Of a DNA stretch of 64,000 bases, positions 25,346 through 34,819 are shown in pieces (the first letter of the stretch is position 1; every line of letters starts with the position of its first letter). This stretch comes from Oenococcus kitaharae DSM 17330 (GTDB lineage Bacteria; Bacillota; Bacilli; Lactobacillales; Lactobacillaceae). The stretch lies in NCBI RefSeq assembly GCF_000241055.1, contig NZ_CM001398.1, positions 897,123-961,122 on the forward strand, in the 5' to 3' direction. Both the position numbers and the translations under genes were made by a program. The notes under the pieces were generated by a model. The model was not told the DNA's origin and made no database searches. It saw nothing but the letters and a program-made list of their open reading frames with translations.

Positions 25346-25664
25346 CGTCTAAACGCAGTCATGGCAAGGATTCCAGCCTTCTCTATGTTTCCCTATTTTT
25401 CTCTGATTTTTTGCCACTTTTGCCACATTTTAAATTTTTTTGCCACATTGATCACACTGTGAACTGAAAAAAGTTTTTTCATGGCGTCTGGTATGCTCAT
25501 TCACGCCATTAAAAATTCCGTGAAAAGTGTTTGGATGAATTGCTGCACATTATGCTAAAAAATTTTATTACCGCATTTAAAAAAATCAGATATATCTGGA
25601 CGCAATAAATACTTGCTAGGTAAAGTTGGCCAATCTCGTTATGCTTATGTTGAAGGAGAAAATC
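25346..25664. other. Intergenic region with TTTTGCCAC repeats
   Basis: About 320 bases without a gene. TTTTGCCAC occurs three times (25409, 25418 and about 25438). This resembles an integrase arm region and may be the trace of an older insertion at the same site. The end carries the promoter of the next gene. Confidence 0.4.
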
Positions 25665-26243
25665 GTGGCCTTTAGCGAACTTATTTCTAAGAAAAGAAAA
25701 GAGCTGGGGATGACTCAAGAACAAGTAGCTCAACTGCTCCACGTTAATCGCCAGGCCGTTTCGAACTGGGAGAGGGGCAAAAATTATCCCGATTTGGATG
25801 TTCTGATTGAATTGAGTCGGGCCTATGATCTGTCTCTGGATTTATTAATTAAAGGAGATGTGGGTATTTTGAAAAAAGTCAAAGAAGATGCACAAGAACT
25901 TCGTCGTCAAAGGAAAATTAGAAAGCTGGAATTTTCGTTACTGACTGTGACCCTGCTTTTGATTGTCATTCCTGTATCGTTCAATTTATTTAAGGTGCAC
26001 AATATTTGGAATTCTCATTTGATAAACGCGCTACTTTTCGTACTGGTCATGTTTGTCATGATTGCTTCTTGGGTACTTTACCGTTTTATCTATCCAGGTC
26101 CCATCAATAAAAACGCGCCAATATTTGTGCCGAAACAAATCGGCATTGGTTTGACAATTAACCCGCAGAACCCGATCGGCCTGATCATTTGGATTCTGCT
26201 GATGATTGTGTTAATTATTATCTTTGTACCGAGGATTTTTTAA
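25665..26243 (+). CDS. Membrane-bound XRE-family regulator
   Basis: 192-aa protein. The N-terminal HTH (MTQEQVAQLLHVNRQAVSNWERG, about 15-37, given in part) is followed by a charged linker and three hydrophobic helices (about 87-105, 116-135, 170-190). The GTG at 25665 is taken as the start because aaggag stands about 8 bases upstream; in-frame ATGs further up have none. Membrane-tethered XRE proteins are common in lactic acid bacteria; target unknown. Confidence 0.8.
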   Translation: MAFSELISKKRKELGMTQEQVAQLLHVNRQAVSNWERGKNYPDLDVLIELSRAYDLSLDLLIKGDVGILKKVKEDAQELRRQRKIRKLEFSLLTVTLLLIVIPVSFNLFKVHNIWNSHLINALLFVLVMFVMIASWVLYRFIYPGPINKNAPIFVPKQIGIGLTINPQNPIGLIIWILLMIVLIIIFVPRIF

Positions 26244-26280
26244 TTTTTCTCTCCCAGATTCTCTTTTTTTCTTTTTCCCC

Positions 26281-26311
26281 TTGACTTGAAGTGGACTTTA
26301 AGGTGTTTACT
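26281..26311 (+). promoter_or_regulatory. MerR-type promoter 1, for the aldo-keto reductase operon
   Basis: TTGACT (26281-26286), 19-base spacer, TTTACT (26306-26311). The spacer contains the dyad TGAAGTGGACTTTAAGG. A 19-base spacer with a dyad in it is the hallmark of MerR-family control. Confidence 0.8.
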
Positions 26312-26343
26312 GAATGGGTAAGTTAAAAAAGGAGTTATTCATA

Positions 26344-27198
26344 ATGGAATTTAAAACATTAAATGATGGCAACAAACTGCCTGTACTTGGTTTTGGGGTC
26401 TTTCAGATCCCGGATCCAAAACAAGCGGCCCAGGCCGTGGTTGATGCCATTAGTAGCGGCTACCGCTTGATTGATACAGCGGCTTCCTACGGCAACGAAG
26501 AAGCGGTTGGCAAAGGCATCAAGGAGTCTGGTGTTTCTCGTGATGAGCTGTTTATCACGACTAAGCTCTGGGTCTCTGATACAGGTTATGACGCCACGAA
26601 GAAGGCTTTTGAGACTTCGCTTAAAAAGCTGCAGTTAGACTACCTGGACCTGTATTTAATCCACCAGCCTTATGGCGATGTCTATGGTTCTTGGCGGGCC
26701 ATGGAAGATCTAAAAAAAGAAGGCAAGGTCAAATCCATTGGCGTGTCCAACTTTGATTCCGACCGTGTCATGGACTTGATGCTCTATAACGACGTCACCC
26801 CAGCCGTGAACCAGATTGAGACCAGTCCTTGGACCCAGCAAAAAGACGCGGTGGCCTTCTTAGAAGATCACAACATCCAGCCGGAAGCCTGGGCGCCTTT
26901 TGCCGAAGGCAAGCATGAGATCTTTACCAACCCGGTCTTGTCTGAAATCGGTGCTAAGTACAACAAGTCGGTGGGCCAAGTGATCTTGCGCTGGCTGACT
27001 CAGCGCGGCGTCATTGCTTTAGCCAAGTCCACGCATCAGGCTCGTATGGCTGAAAACTTCAACAGCCTGGACTTTAAGCTCACGGATGACGAGCTGACTC
27101 AGATCGCTGCCTTAGATAAAAAAGAGTCTCAGTTCTTTGACCACCGTGACCCAGCCGCTGTTGAACGTATCCACAGCCTAGTTCGGCACGTGGACTAA
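26344..27198 (+). CDS. Aldo-keto reductase
   Basis: 284-aa NADPH-dependent reductase of aldehydes/ketones (AKR5-like). It shows LGFGVFQIPD, catalytic Asp/Tyr in DTAASYGNE (about 45-53), Lys in TTKLW (about 78) and His in LIHQPYG (about 110), with the KSTHQARMAEN cofactor motif near 240. The start at 26344 follows aaaaggag; the longer frame from 26314 would begin inside the promoter. First gene of a four-gene detoxification operon. Confidence 0.92.
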   Translation: MEFKTLNDGNKLPVLGFGVFQIPDPKQAAQAVVDAISSGYRLIDTAASYGNEEAVGKGIKESGVSRDELFITTKLWVSDTGYDATKKAFETSLKKLQLDYLDLYLIHQPYGDVYGSWRAMEDLKKEGKVKSIGVSNFDSDRVMDLMLYNDVTPAVNQIETSPWTQQKDAVAFLEDHNIQPEAWAPFAEGKHEIFTNPVLSEIGAKYNKSVGQVILRWLTQRGVIALAKSTHQARMAENFNSLDFKLTDDELTQIAALDKKESQFFDHRDPAAVERIHSLVRHVD

Positions 27199-27238
27199 GG
27201 GAAAAGATTCAGAAACAAAATATTAGAGGGAGATTTCA

Positions 27239-27655
27239 ATGGTTGAAAATGAAGCTGTCAGCCAAGGCGTGATTTTTCCGCTTGGCGATAAGAATGAAGC
27301 TTTTGCTAAGTATTTCACGGGGCAAAGCTATCTGGAAGGCTTGGTTAATGACCCGGACGTAAACGTTGGTGTGGGTGTCGTTACTTTTGAACCAGGTACG
27401 CGTAATCATTGGCATATTCATCATGATGGTTTCCAGATTCTTTTGGTTACTGGCGGTACAGGCTGGTACCAGGAAGCTGGCCATCCAGCCCGCTTGTTAA
27501 AGCCCGGTGATGTCGTTGTGACTCATGATGGTGTCAAACATTGGCATGGTGCAACGAAAGACAGTTGGCTCAGTCACATCGCAATCACAGCCGGCCATCC
27601 AGAATGGTTGGAAGCTGTTTCCGATGAAGACTATAACCGTTTGGAGGAAAACTAA
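27239..27655 (+). CDS. Cupin-domain protein
   Basis: 138-aa single cupin. Metal-binding motif 1 HWHIHHDGFQILLVTGG (about 61-77) and motif 2 PGDVVVTHDGVKHWHG are complete. It is located between the reductase and a carboxymuconolactone-decarboxylase-like gene, a common trio in which the cupin is thought to act on small carbonyl or quinone compounds. Its stop overlaps the next start. Confidence 0.88.
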   Translation: MVENEAVSQGVIFPLGDKNEAFAKYFTGQSYLEGLVNDPDVNVGVGVVTFEPGTRNHWHIHHDGFQILLVTGGTGWYQEAGHPARLLKPGDVVVTHDGVKHWHGATKDSWLSHIAITAGHPEWLEAVSDEDYNRLEEN

Positions 27656-27972
27656 TGGCAGAAAAACAAACCGCTGGTCAAGATCGCTTAGGCGATTTCG
27701 CACCGCAATTTGCCAAATTAAATGATGATGTTCTTTTTGGCCAAGTCTGGGATAAGGAAGACGAGTTAAGCCGTCATGACCGCAGTATGACCACGGTGTC
27801 CAGCTTAATGTCTTTGGGCCTTTTTCCACAATTAAAAGATCATATGGCATTAGCCAAGAAAAACGGCGTCACGAAAACTGAAATCGTCGCTTTGATTACC
27901 CAACTGGCTTTTTATGCTGGTTGGCCAAAGGCCTGGTCAGCTTTCACACTGGCTAAAGAAATCTGGGACTAA
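27655..27972 (+). CDS. Carboxymuconolactone decarboxylase-like protein
   Basis: 105-aa all-helical CMD/AhpD-fold protein (TMTTVSSLMSLGLFPQLK, ALITQLAFYAGWPKAWSA). It lacks the CxxC of AhpD peroxidases, so it is of the gamma-CMD type. The start overlaps the cupin stop (TAATGG), indicating one mRNA and coupled translation. Confidence 0.88.
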   Translation: MAEKQTAGQDRLGDFAPQFAKLNDDVLFGQVWDKEDELSRHDRSMTTVSSLMSLGLFPQLKDHMALAKKNGVTKTEIVALITQLAFYAGWPKAWSAFTLAKEIWD

Positions 27973-28014
27973 TTAGTCTTATTGTCATATACAAAAATAT
28001 CAAATGGAGATTCT

Positions 28015-28751
28015 ATGTCAAAAGTCATCGTCATTACCGGTGCCTCATCGGGTATCGGAGAAGCCACAGCTAAGCTGCTGGCTTCTAAAGGAAACAAACT
28101 GGTCTTAGCTGCTAGAAGAGAAGCGCGTCTTCAAGAAATCGTTCAAGACATTACTGAAGCCGGTGGACAGGCTGTCTATCAGGTCACAGACGTCGCTGAC
28201 TTAGATCAGGTGAAAGCCTTAGCTGATAAAGCGGTGTCTAGTTTTGGCCGCTTGGATGTCTGGATGAATAACGCTGGTCTCATGCCGCACTCTGAATTTA
28301 TCAAGGGCCGGGTGGCAGACTGGAACCAGATGATTGATATCAATTTGCGCGGGGTGCTTTACGGCATTGATGCGGCTTTGCCCATCATGCGCCAGCAGTC
28401 AAGCGGCCAGTTTATCAATATCGCTTCCGTCGCCGCTCATGCGGTCCATGCTGGTGGTGGCGTCTACAGTGCCACCAAAGCTGGTGTCTGGATGATCTCT
28501 GAAGCCTTAAGGCAAGAAGAAGTGGCGGCTAAAAGCCATGTCAGAGTCACAGTCGTCTCTCCTGGCGCTGTGGATACGGAACTAGTCAACCATGTCACAG
28601 ATCCGGACACAAAAAAGCCTTAACCGACTTCTATGCCCATATCTCCATGCCGGCCCAGCGTGTAGCAACGGCGATTGCCTTAGCTGTCGACCTGCCAGTT
28701 GATTCAGACATTAATGAAATTGTCATGCGTCCTAGCAACCAGCAGGGCTAA
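28015..28751 (+). pseudogene. Short-chain dehydrogenase with a homopolymer frameshift
   Basis: NAD(P)-dependent SDR: TGASSGIGEATAKLLA (about 8-23), NNAGLMP, and YSATKAGVW with catalytic Tyr and Lys. The frame from 28015 (ribosome site tggaga) stops at 28623, but FYAHISMPAQRVATAIALAV and the rest of the normal C-terminus continue in another frame to 28751. The shift falls in a run of six A at about 28609-28614; a seventh A restores it. It may be a true mutation, phase variation or a sequencing error. Confidence 0.85.
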
Positions 28752-28777
28752 GCACAACAAACAACACACAGTCAACT

Positions 28778-28800
28778 CAAGCAGGGAAACCTGCTTTTTG
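28778..28800 (+). terminator. Terminator of the reductase-cupin-CMD-SDR operon
   Basis: Stem aagcagg/cctgctt with loop gaaa, then T run. Confidence 0.8.
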
Positions 28801-28814
28801 TGTGGGGGAAAATA

Positions 28815-28857
28815 AAAACACCTGAGAATTTCTTTAAAAGATTCTCAGGTGTTTTTT
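28815..28857. terminator. Bidirectional terminator
   Basis: 12-bp perfect stem (acacctgagaat / attctcaggtgt) flanked by A run and T run, between two convergent genes. Confidence 0.88.
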
Positions 28858-28877
28858 AAATAGCAGCTAATTGTTGT

Positions 28878-29525
28878 TTAATAGACGGGTTTATCTAATC
28901 CGGCAGTCGCTGGATCTGCAATACCAAGGCTGGCTTTGCTGCCAAAAGATGGGTCTGCAACAATTCTCAAAACGACATCAGCGATGCTTTTACGCGAACC
29001 GGATGTGCCTGGGAAGGTTTCACCTTTTTCAGTCAGCACGTATTTAACTTCGTCACGGTTATTCAACCAAGGTAAACGCAAAGTGGTGTAGTCTAAACCG
29101 GATTTTTCTAATAATGCATCGGCTTGGAAACCAACTTGGATACCGGCACCGATAATCTGCTTGTTCCAAGCACCAAACTTGCCAGGAACCTCATCGTAGA
29201 TGCCTAGGTCATTGATTTCGACTACACGCTTAACTTGATTTGCTTGCATTCCGTTAACGACGTTCTGTGTCATCTGAAGATTGCTAGTCGCACCAAAGGC
29301 GATGAAAACCAAATCTTGGCCAGCAGCGGCGGCATTTACGTCGCTTGCGTTCGACAAGTCGCCTTCAACCAGTTTCACACGTGCATTATCAGCCAGGTCG
29401 CTCAAACGCGATTTATTGCGCAAAAACAATGTCAACTGAACGTCTTTATATTTTGCATCACTGAGGATTTTTTCTTCGACCAAACGTGCGATCGCACCGT
29501 TAGCCGCTAGTATTAACATATTCAT
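28878..29525 (-). CDS. NAD(P)-binding NmrA/SDR-like oxidoreductase
   Basis: 215-aa atypical SDR. The N-terminal LILAANGAIARLVEEKIL replaces the usual GxxGxxG, and RLPWLNNRDEVKYVLTE lies near 148-164. It is a relative of the gene at 39956-40594 in the same cluster (shared DYTTLRLPW / DYTYMRMTW and IADPS patterns). Substrate unknown; probably a quinone- or flavin-related reductase. Confidence 0.83.
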   Translation of the reverse strand: MNMLILAANGAIARLVEEKILSDAKYKDVQLTLFLRNKSRLSDLADNARVKLVEGDLSNASDVNAAAAGQDLVFIAFGATSNLQMTQNVVNGMQANQVKRVVEINDLGIYDEVPGKFGAWNKQIIGAGIQVGFQADALLEKSGLDYTTLRLPWLNNRDEVKYVLTEKGETFPGTSGSRKSIADVVLRIVADPSFGSKASLGIADPATAGLDKPVY

Positions 29526-29596
29526 TTTTTTCTCCCTTTAATTGAGTCGATCTGTGTCAACAAACCAACTTGATAACTCTATACTATCAAAACTTC

Positions 29597-30934
29597 TTAA
29601 TCGTTCTTTTCGATACGCACTAACAGCAGCGTCGCGATATATGCAAGGCCCACCAAAACAGTGGCCACAATCATTGAGATGCGATAACGGAAAACCTGAT
29701 TACCGATACTTCCTGCTAATAGTGTGATTAAGGCCAAACCGACAGCACCACCAATTTGGTGCACGGCGTTTACTAATCCGGAAGCTGCACCGGATTCTTC
29801 ACCGCGAGTCCTGACAACGCCGGAAACTGTCAAAGGACTGATTACCATGCTTTGCCCGGCCCCAACAAGAATCATTGGCGCGGCGATGCCAAACCAGTAA
29901 CCGAAACCGCTTTGAAAGCAGCAAACCCAAATCATACCCAATAACGTTAATACCATACCGATACGCAGAATACGGGCATTGCCGATTTTTTCAGTCATGA
30001 TTGGCAGGCGCATTGCAACAATATACATGACCATGGTCATAGGAAAGAAGCCGAATCCGACCCATAGAGGCGTGAAGTTCATTGTGTTCTGCATCAATTG
30101 CGGCGTGAAAAACCAAAAACTCATCATCGCGGCCATGTAAAAAAATCGTGCAATATAAGCGCCAATACGTTCCGGATCCTGAAAAAGTGTTATCGGCATA
30201 ATCGGCCTTGAAATTTTTTTCTCTAACACAATAAAGGCAATTAATAAGACGATGCCGATAGCTAAGAATATTAACTGATTACTGTCAGCGGTCATCGCAT
30301 ATAAGATACTGGCTACCGCCAAAATTGACAACAAACTACCGCCAAAATCAATTTTAGAGCCTTCGTGCTGCGCTTGCGACGACACGTATTTCAAAACGAG
30401 ATAGAGCAATACGGCAGCAATCGGAAAATTAATTAAAAAACCAATCCGCCAAGTCCACAAGCTGGCAAACAAGCCGCCCACCACGAGTCCGACGCTGGAT
30501 CCGATGCCGGCTGTTGCACCATAAAGAGCGATTGCTTTTGTCCGTTCGGCGCCGGCAAAAGTATCTAGCAGAAGCGCCGATGAAGTCGGCGCGATAATCG
30601 AGGCACCAATACCTTGAACAGCTCGCGCTAAGATCATCAAACCACTAGTATTAGCAATCCCGACCAGCAAGGAACTGATACCAAAGACGACAATCCCGAT
30701 AATGAAAATCAGTTTTTTCTCAAAAATGTCTCCCAATCTGCCAGCTAACAGCAGTAGGCCGCCAAAAGTTAATGAATAACTGTTGCTGACCCATGGCAAT
30801 GCTTTAGCTGATAGTGATAGATCGCGTTGGATGTTTACCACTCCTGTAAAGATCACTGAATTACTCATAATAATCAGGAAATAGCTGATCAAGACAGCTG
30901 TCAGAATGATCCTTTGTTTTTTAATTTTTTCCAT
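29597..30934 (-). CDS. MFS drug/efflux transporter
   Basis: 445-aa major-facilitator pump with about 12-14 membrane helices. Motif A-like GRLGDIFEKKLIF (about 74-86), motif C-like GPxxGG replaced by GLVVGGLF near 145, and RAVQGIGASIIAP are visible. Start ATG at 30934 follows ggagag; a longer frame to 30982 has no site. It lies downstream of the aldehyde dehydrogenase gene and may share its MerR-type promoter by read-through. Confidence 0.87.
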   Translation of the reverse strand: MEKIKKQRIILTAVLISYFLIIMSNSVIFTGVVNIQRDLSLSAKALPWVSNSYSLTFGGLLLLAGRLGDIFEKKLIFIIGIVVFGISSLLVGIANTSGLMILARAVQGIGASIIAPTSSALLLDTFAGAERTKAIALYGATAGIGSSVGLVVGGLFASLWTWRIGFLINFPIAAVLLYLVLKYVSSQAQHEGSKIDFGGSLLSILAVASILYAMTADSNQLIFLAIGIVLLIAFIVLEKKISRPIMPITLFQDPERIGAYIARFFYMAAMMSFWFFTPQLMQNTMNFTPLWVGFGFFPMTMVMYIVAMRLPIMTEKIGNARILRIGMVLTLLGMIWVCCFQSGFGYWFGIAAPMILVGAGQSMVISPLTVSGVVRTRGEESGAASGLVNAVHQIGGAVGLALITLLAGSIGNQVFRYRISMIVATVLVGLAYIATLLLVRIEKND

Positions 30935-30974
30935 TTTACTCTCCAGATTTTGAAAATGACACAGTCTGTTATAA

Positions 30975-31006
30975 AAACACAAAAGGAGTAGCTTTGTCTA
31001 CTCCTG
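30975..31006 (-). terminator. Terminator or attenuator between aldehyde dehydrogenase and MFS genes
   Basis: Stem aggagtag/ctactcct followed on the minus strand by TTTTGTGTTTTTAT. The T run is interrupted, so partial read-through is plausible. Confidence 0.65.
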
Positions 31007-31049
31007 AAATTAATATTATCTACTGTATCGAGTGTGCAAATAATATTGA

Positions 31050-32462
31050 TTACATAACTGCCAGACCGCCGGCACCGTTTGTGTAGTCAGGTGCTTGTGC
31101 AGTCAGGATTAATTTCTCATTCACGAAGGCCATCAGGCCAAGCGAACTTAATTCTCGACCATAACCAGAGCCTTTTACTCCGCCAAAAGGCAATTCTGGT
31201 AATGAACTCAAGAAGGTATTAACGAAAACCATGCCAGTCTCGATTTGTTTAGCAACTTCTTTACCATGTTTTGGATCAGCAGAGAAGACAATACCGCCCA
31301 AACCAAGTTCTGAATCGTTGGCTAATTCAATCGCTTCTTCATCACTGTGAACCTTGTAGACTTGGGCGATTGGGCCAAACATTTCTTCGTAATAGGCAGG
31401 ATTTTTTTGATCAATATTGGTCAAAATAGTCGGCTGCAGGAACTGTCCTGGCAGGTCAATCGGCTGATTGCCATAATACACTTGAGCACCGGCTTGTACG
31501 GCTTGATCAACTTGTGCCTGCAGCTTGTCTTTAGCTCTCTTAGAGTTCATTGGTGCCAAAGTTGTCTTGGGATCCATGGGGTCGCCAGGTTTAACTGCGG
31601 CAAACTTGGCCTTTAACTGTGCCAAGAAGTCGTCGTAAAGATTATCAGCCACGATAAAACGTTTAGAAGAAGTGCAGACTTGTCCGGCGTTATACAAACG
31701 TGCGCGCCAAGCTAAGTCAACGGCTTTTTTGACATCAGCATCACTTAAGACGATAAAGGCATCAGTGCCGCCCAATTCCATTGAGTTTTTTTTCAAACTT
31801 TCACCAGCGGCTTTGGCAACAGACTGGCCGCCACGCTTAGATCCAGTTAAAGCAATGCCTTGAACACGTGGATCAGAAATAATATCGCCAACTTGATCAT
31901 AATCAAGGAACAAATTGATCAGGCTGCCTTTAGGTGCACCTGCTTCTTCAACAGCTGCTTGAAAGGCCGCAGCGGAACCGGGTGTGTTAGAAGCGTGTTT
32001 TAAAATCATTGGATTGCCAACGATAAAGTTGGGAGCAAAGACACGCATGATTTGATAATAAGGGAAATTCCATGGTTCAACAGCCATGATGACACCGGTA
32101 GACTGTTTTTCAATCTCGGCAGCACCAGTTGCTCGTGTTGCAATGGGTGTTGGTGCCAATAATTCTTCACCATGATCAGCGAAGTAATCAGCGATCAAAG
32201 CACAAAGCTCAACTTCGCCTTTGGACTCTTTAAAGAGTTTGCCCATATCAGTGGTTGCGATTTTGGCCAATTCATCTTCTTTTTGACGGAAGATGTCAGC
32301 GACCTTGTGCAAAATTTTGGCCCGGTCAGCAATGGGCTGATTGCGCCATTCTTTATATAAACTGTGAGTCGTTGCTAGGCTCTCTTGAATTTCTTCTTTA
32401 GTTGCGAAGTCATATGTCTTAACGACTTCATTCGTATATGGATTTACTGTTTGATATGCCAT
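31050..32462 (-). CDS. NAD(P)-dependent aldehyde dehydrogenase (succinate-semialdehyde type)
   Basis: 470-aa ALDH. Glu in SMELGGTDAFIV (near 225) and catalytic Cys in GQVCTSSKRF (near 259) are present, as is the C-terminal LPFGGVKGSGYGREL. It oxidises aldehydes to acids. It is transcribed from a MerR-type promoter with a 19-base spacer (32527-32557), in line with aldehyde-responsive control. Confidence 0.92.
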   Translation of the reverse strand: MAYQTVNPYTNEVVKTYDFATKEEIQESLATTHSLYKEWRNQPIADRAKILHKVADIFRQKEDELAKIATTDMGKLFKESKGEVELCALIADYFADHGEELLAPTPIATRATGAAEIEKQSTGVIMAVEPWNFPYYQIMRVFAPNFIVGNPMILKHASNTPGSAAAFQAAVEEAGAPKGSLINLFLDYDQVGDIISDPRVQGIALTGSKRGGQSVAKAAGESLKKNSMELGGTDAFIVLSDADVKKAVDLAWRARLYNAGQVCTSSKRFIVADNLYDDFLAQLKAKFAAVKPGDPMDPKTTLAPMNSKRAKDKLQAQVDQAVQAGAQVYYGNQPIDLPGQFLQPTILTNIDQKNPAYYEEMFGPIAQVYKVHSDEEAIELANDSELGLGGIVFSADPKHGKEVAKQIETGMVFVNTFLSSLPELPFGGVKGSGYGRELSSLGLMAFVNEKLILTAQAPDYTNGAGGLAVM

Positions 32463-32526
32463 TCAATGTCTCCTCATTTTTTTCATTGATTACTAACTTT
32501 TCATTAGCGAGCGGTCAACAGAAATG

Positions 32527-32557
32527 ATCATATTCCTTGGAGCTAACTCTAAGTCAA
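32527..32557 (-). promoter_or_regulatory. MerR-type promoter 2, for the aldehyde dehydrogenase gene
   Basis: On the minus strand TTGACT, 19-base spacer containing TAGAGTTAGCTCCAAGG, then TATGAT. Confidence 0.82.
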
Positions 32558-32604
32558 GAAAAAATACAATAAAAATGAATTACTTTTTTCACAAGGAAAA
32601 ATGC

Positions 32605-32635
32605 TTGACTTGAAGTGGACTCCAAATGATAGTCT
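32605..32635 (+). promoter_or_regulatory. MerR-type promoter 3, for the second aldo-keto reductase operon
   Basis: TTGACT (32605-32610), 19-base spacer with TGAAGTGGACTCCAAATGA, TAGTCT (32630-32635). Divergent from promoter 2 and only 48 bases away. Confidence 0.82.
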
Positions 32636-32662
32636 GAATTGAGGCGTGTAAAAGGAGAAAAG

Positions 32663-32922
32663 ATGAAATCCAGATCACTACTGATCGTACTTGCTTCTTT
32701 TGTAGTTATTACAATGGTCGCTTTAATTGTTAAGCGGGGAACACGCGGCAATCTTGCTAATATGGATTCTGCTAGTGCACAAAGCGATATAGCTTCTTCT
32801 GGTACTGTAAACGGGCGTGATTCATCTGCGGCTATCAGTGGCCAGCTTCCGATCAACGCTAGCCGGCCTTCATCGCAAGCTCCAATAGAACAGCTGCAAT
32901 TCATAGAAAAGAGGAATAACAA

Positions 32923-32926
<4 letters not shown>
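32663..32926 (+). CDS. Small exported or membrane-anchored protein
   Basis: 87-aa protein with a signal-anchor (KSRSLLIVLASFVVITMVAL) and a Ser/Ala-rich extracellular tail. Ribosome site aaaggag before the ATG at 32663; a longer frame begins at 32639. It overlaps the next start by 4 bases, so it is the first cistron of this operon. Function unknown. Confidence 0.65.
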
Positions 32927-33909
<983 letters not shown>

Positions 33910-33920
33910 TCTATCAAAGG

Positions 33921-34790
33921 ATGGTTCAAGCTAAAGGACACAATAAAAAAATTCTTCTGATTATAACAGCAGCAGTTCTGCTGCTGTTTCTTTTTGTTCT
34001 TGCTTATTTCCTGATTTATGGCCGACCGGCTAAAGCTGGTAATCGTGCTAAAAGTGTACCGACTTTGTACTTGCATGGTTTCGGCGGCACGGCCAATTCT
34101 AGCAATGACATGATTGCTTATGCTGTCAAGCATCAAGGCGCGACGAAGGTCCTGACTGCCCGCGTTTCGCCTTTTGGCAAAGTTCACTTACAGGGCAGCT
34201 GGCCTAAAAATGCCAAGCAGCCTTTGATCCAAGTTCTGTTCCAGAATAACCGCAATGGCAACTACAATGAAGACGGCCGTTGGCTGCGCAATATTCTTCA
34301 GGATTTGAGAAAGAATTATCAGATCAAGCGCGTCAATGTTGTGGCTCATTCAATGGGTAATTTGGCGCTGATGTATTATCAATTAGCTGATGGCAATAAT
34401 CCGCGTTTGCCGCAAATTAATAAACAAGTTGACATTGCCGGGCACTTTGACGGCATTGTTGGAATCGACGATCAGCCAAACCGTAATCGTTTATTGGCTA
34501 AGGGTCGGCCGCGTTACTTGAATAGTTATTATCGAGTGATGCTCGCCCGCCGTAATCGCTTTCCTGAAAATCGTGTTGATATTTTAAATATTTTTGGTAA
34601 TTTGGAAAACGGCAGCAATTCTGATGGGGATGTCACTAATGTCTCGGCACGTTCTTTAAAATATTTGTTGAATGGCCGCTATAAAAGTTATCGCGAAGTC
34701 GAGATTAAGGGCCGTCAAGCACAGCACAGCCGGCTGCATCGCAATAATCAGGTTAATCGTTTGATCGGGCGTTTTCTTTGGAACAAATAA
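33921..34790 (+). CDS. DUF915-type alpha/beta hydrolase, membrane-anchored
   Basis: 289-aa protein with an N-terminal anchor (about 10-32). It shows LYLHGFGGTANSSNDM (oxyanion region), nucleophile Ser in VAHSMGN (near 141) and probable His near HSRLHRNNQ at the end. The substrate is unknown; family members are surface-exposed esterase-like proteins of lactic acid bacteria. Confidence 0.83.
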   Translation: MVQAKGHNKKILLIITAAVLLLFLFVLAYFLIYGRPAKAGNRAKSVPTLYLHGFGGTANSSNDMIAYAVKHQGATKVLTARVSPFGKVHLQGSWPKNAKQPLIQVLFQNNRNGNYNEDGRWLRNILQDLRKNYQIKRVNVVAHSMGNLALMYYQLADGNNPRLPQINKQVDIAGHFDGIVGIDDQPNRNRLLAKGRPRYLNSYYRVMLARRNRFPENRVDILNIFGNLENGSNSDGDVTNVSARSLKYLLNGRYKSYREVEIKGRQAQHSRLHRNNQVNRLIGRFLWNK

Positions 34791-34819
34791 ATTGGAATTG
34801 ATTAAAAGGGGCAATACAG

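Noticed and set aside
27982-28014. Upstream start for the SDR gene
   Set aside because: The ATG at 28015 has a ribosome site and matches the family N-terminus; the extension does not.
33921-34187. Minus-strand ORFs over the hydrolase gene
   Set aside because: Overlap a clear alpha/beta hydrolase and have no motif of their own.
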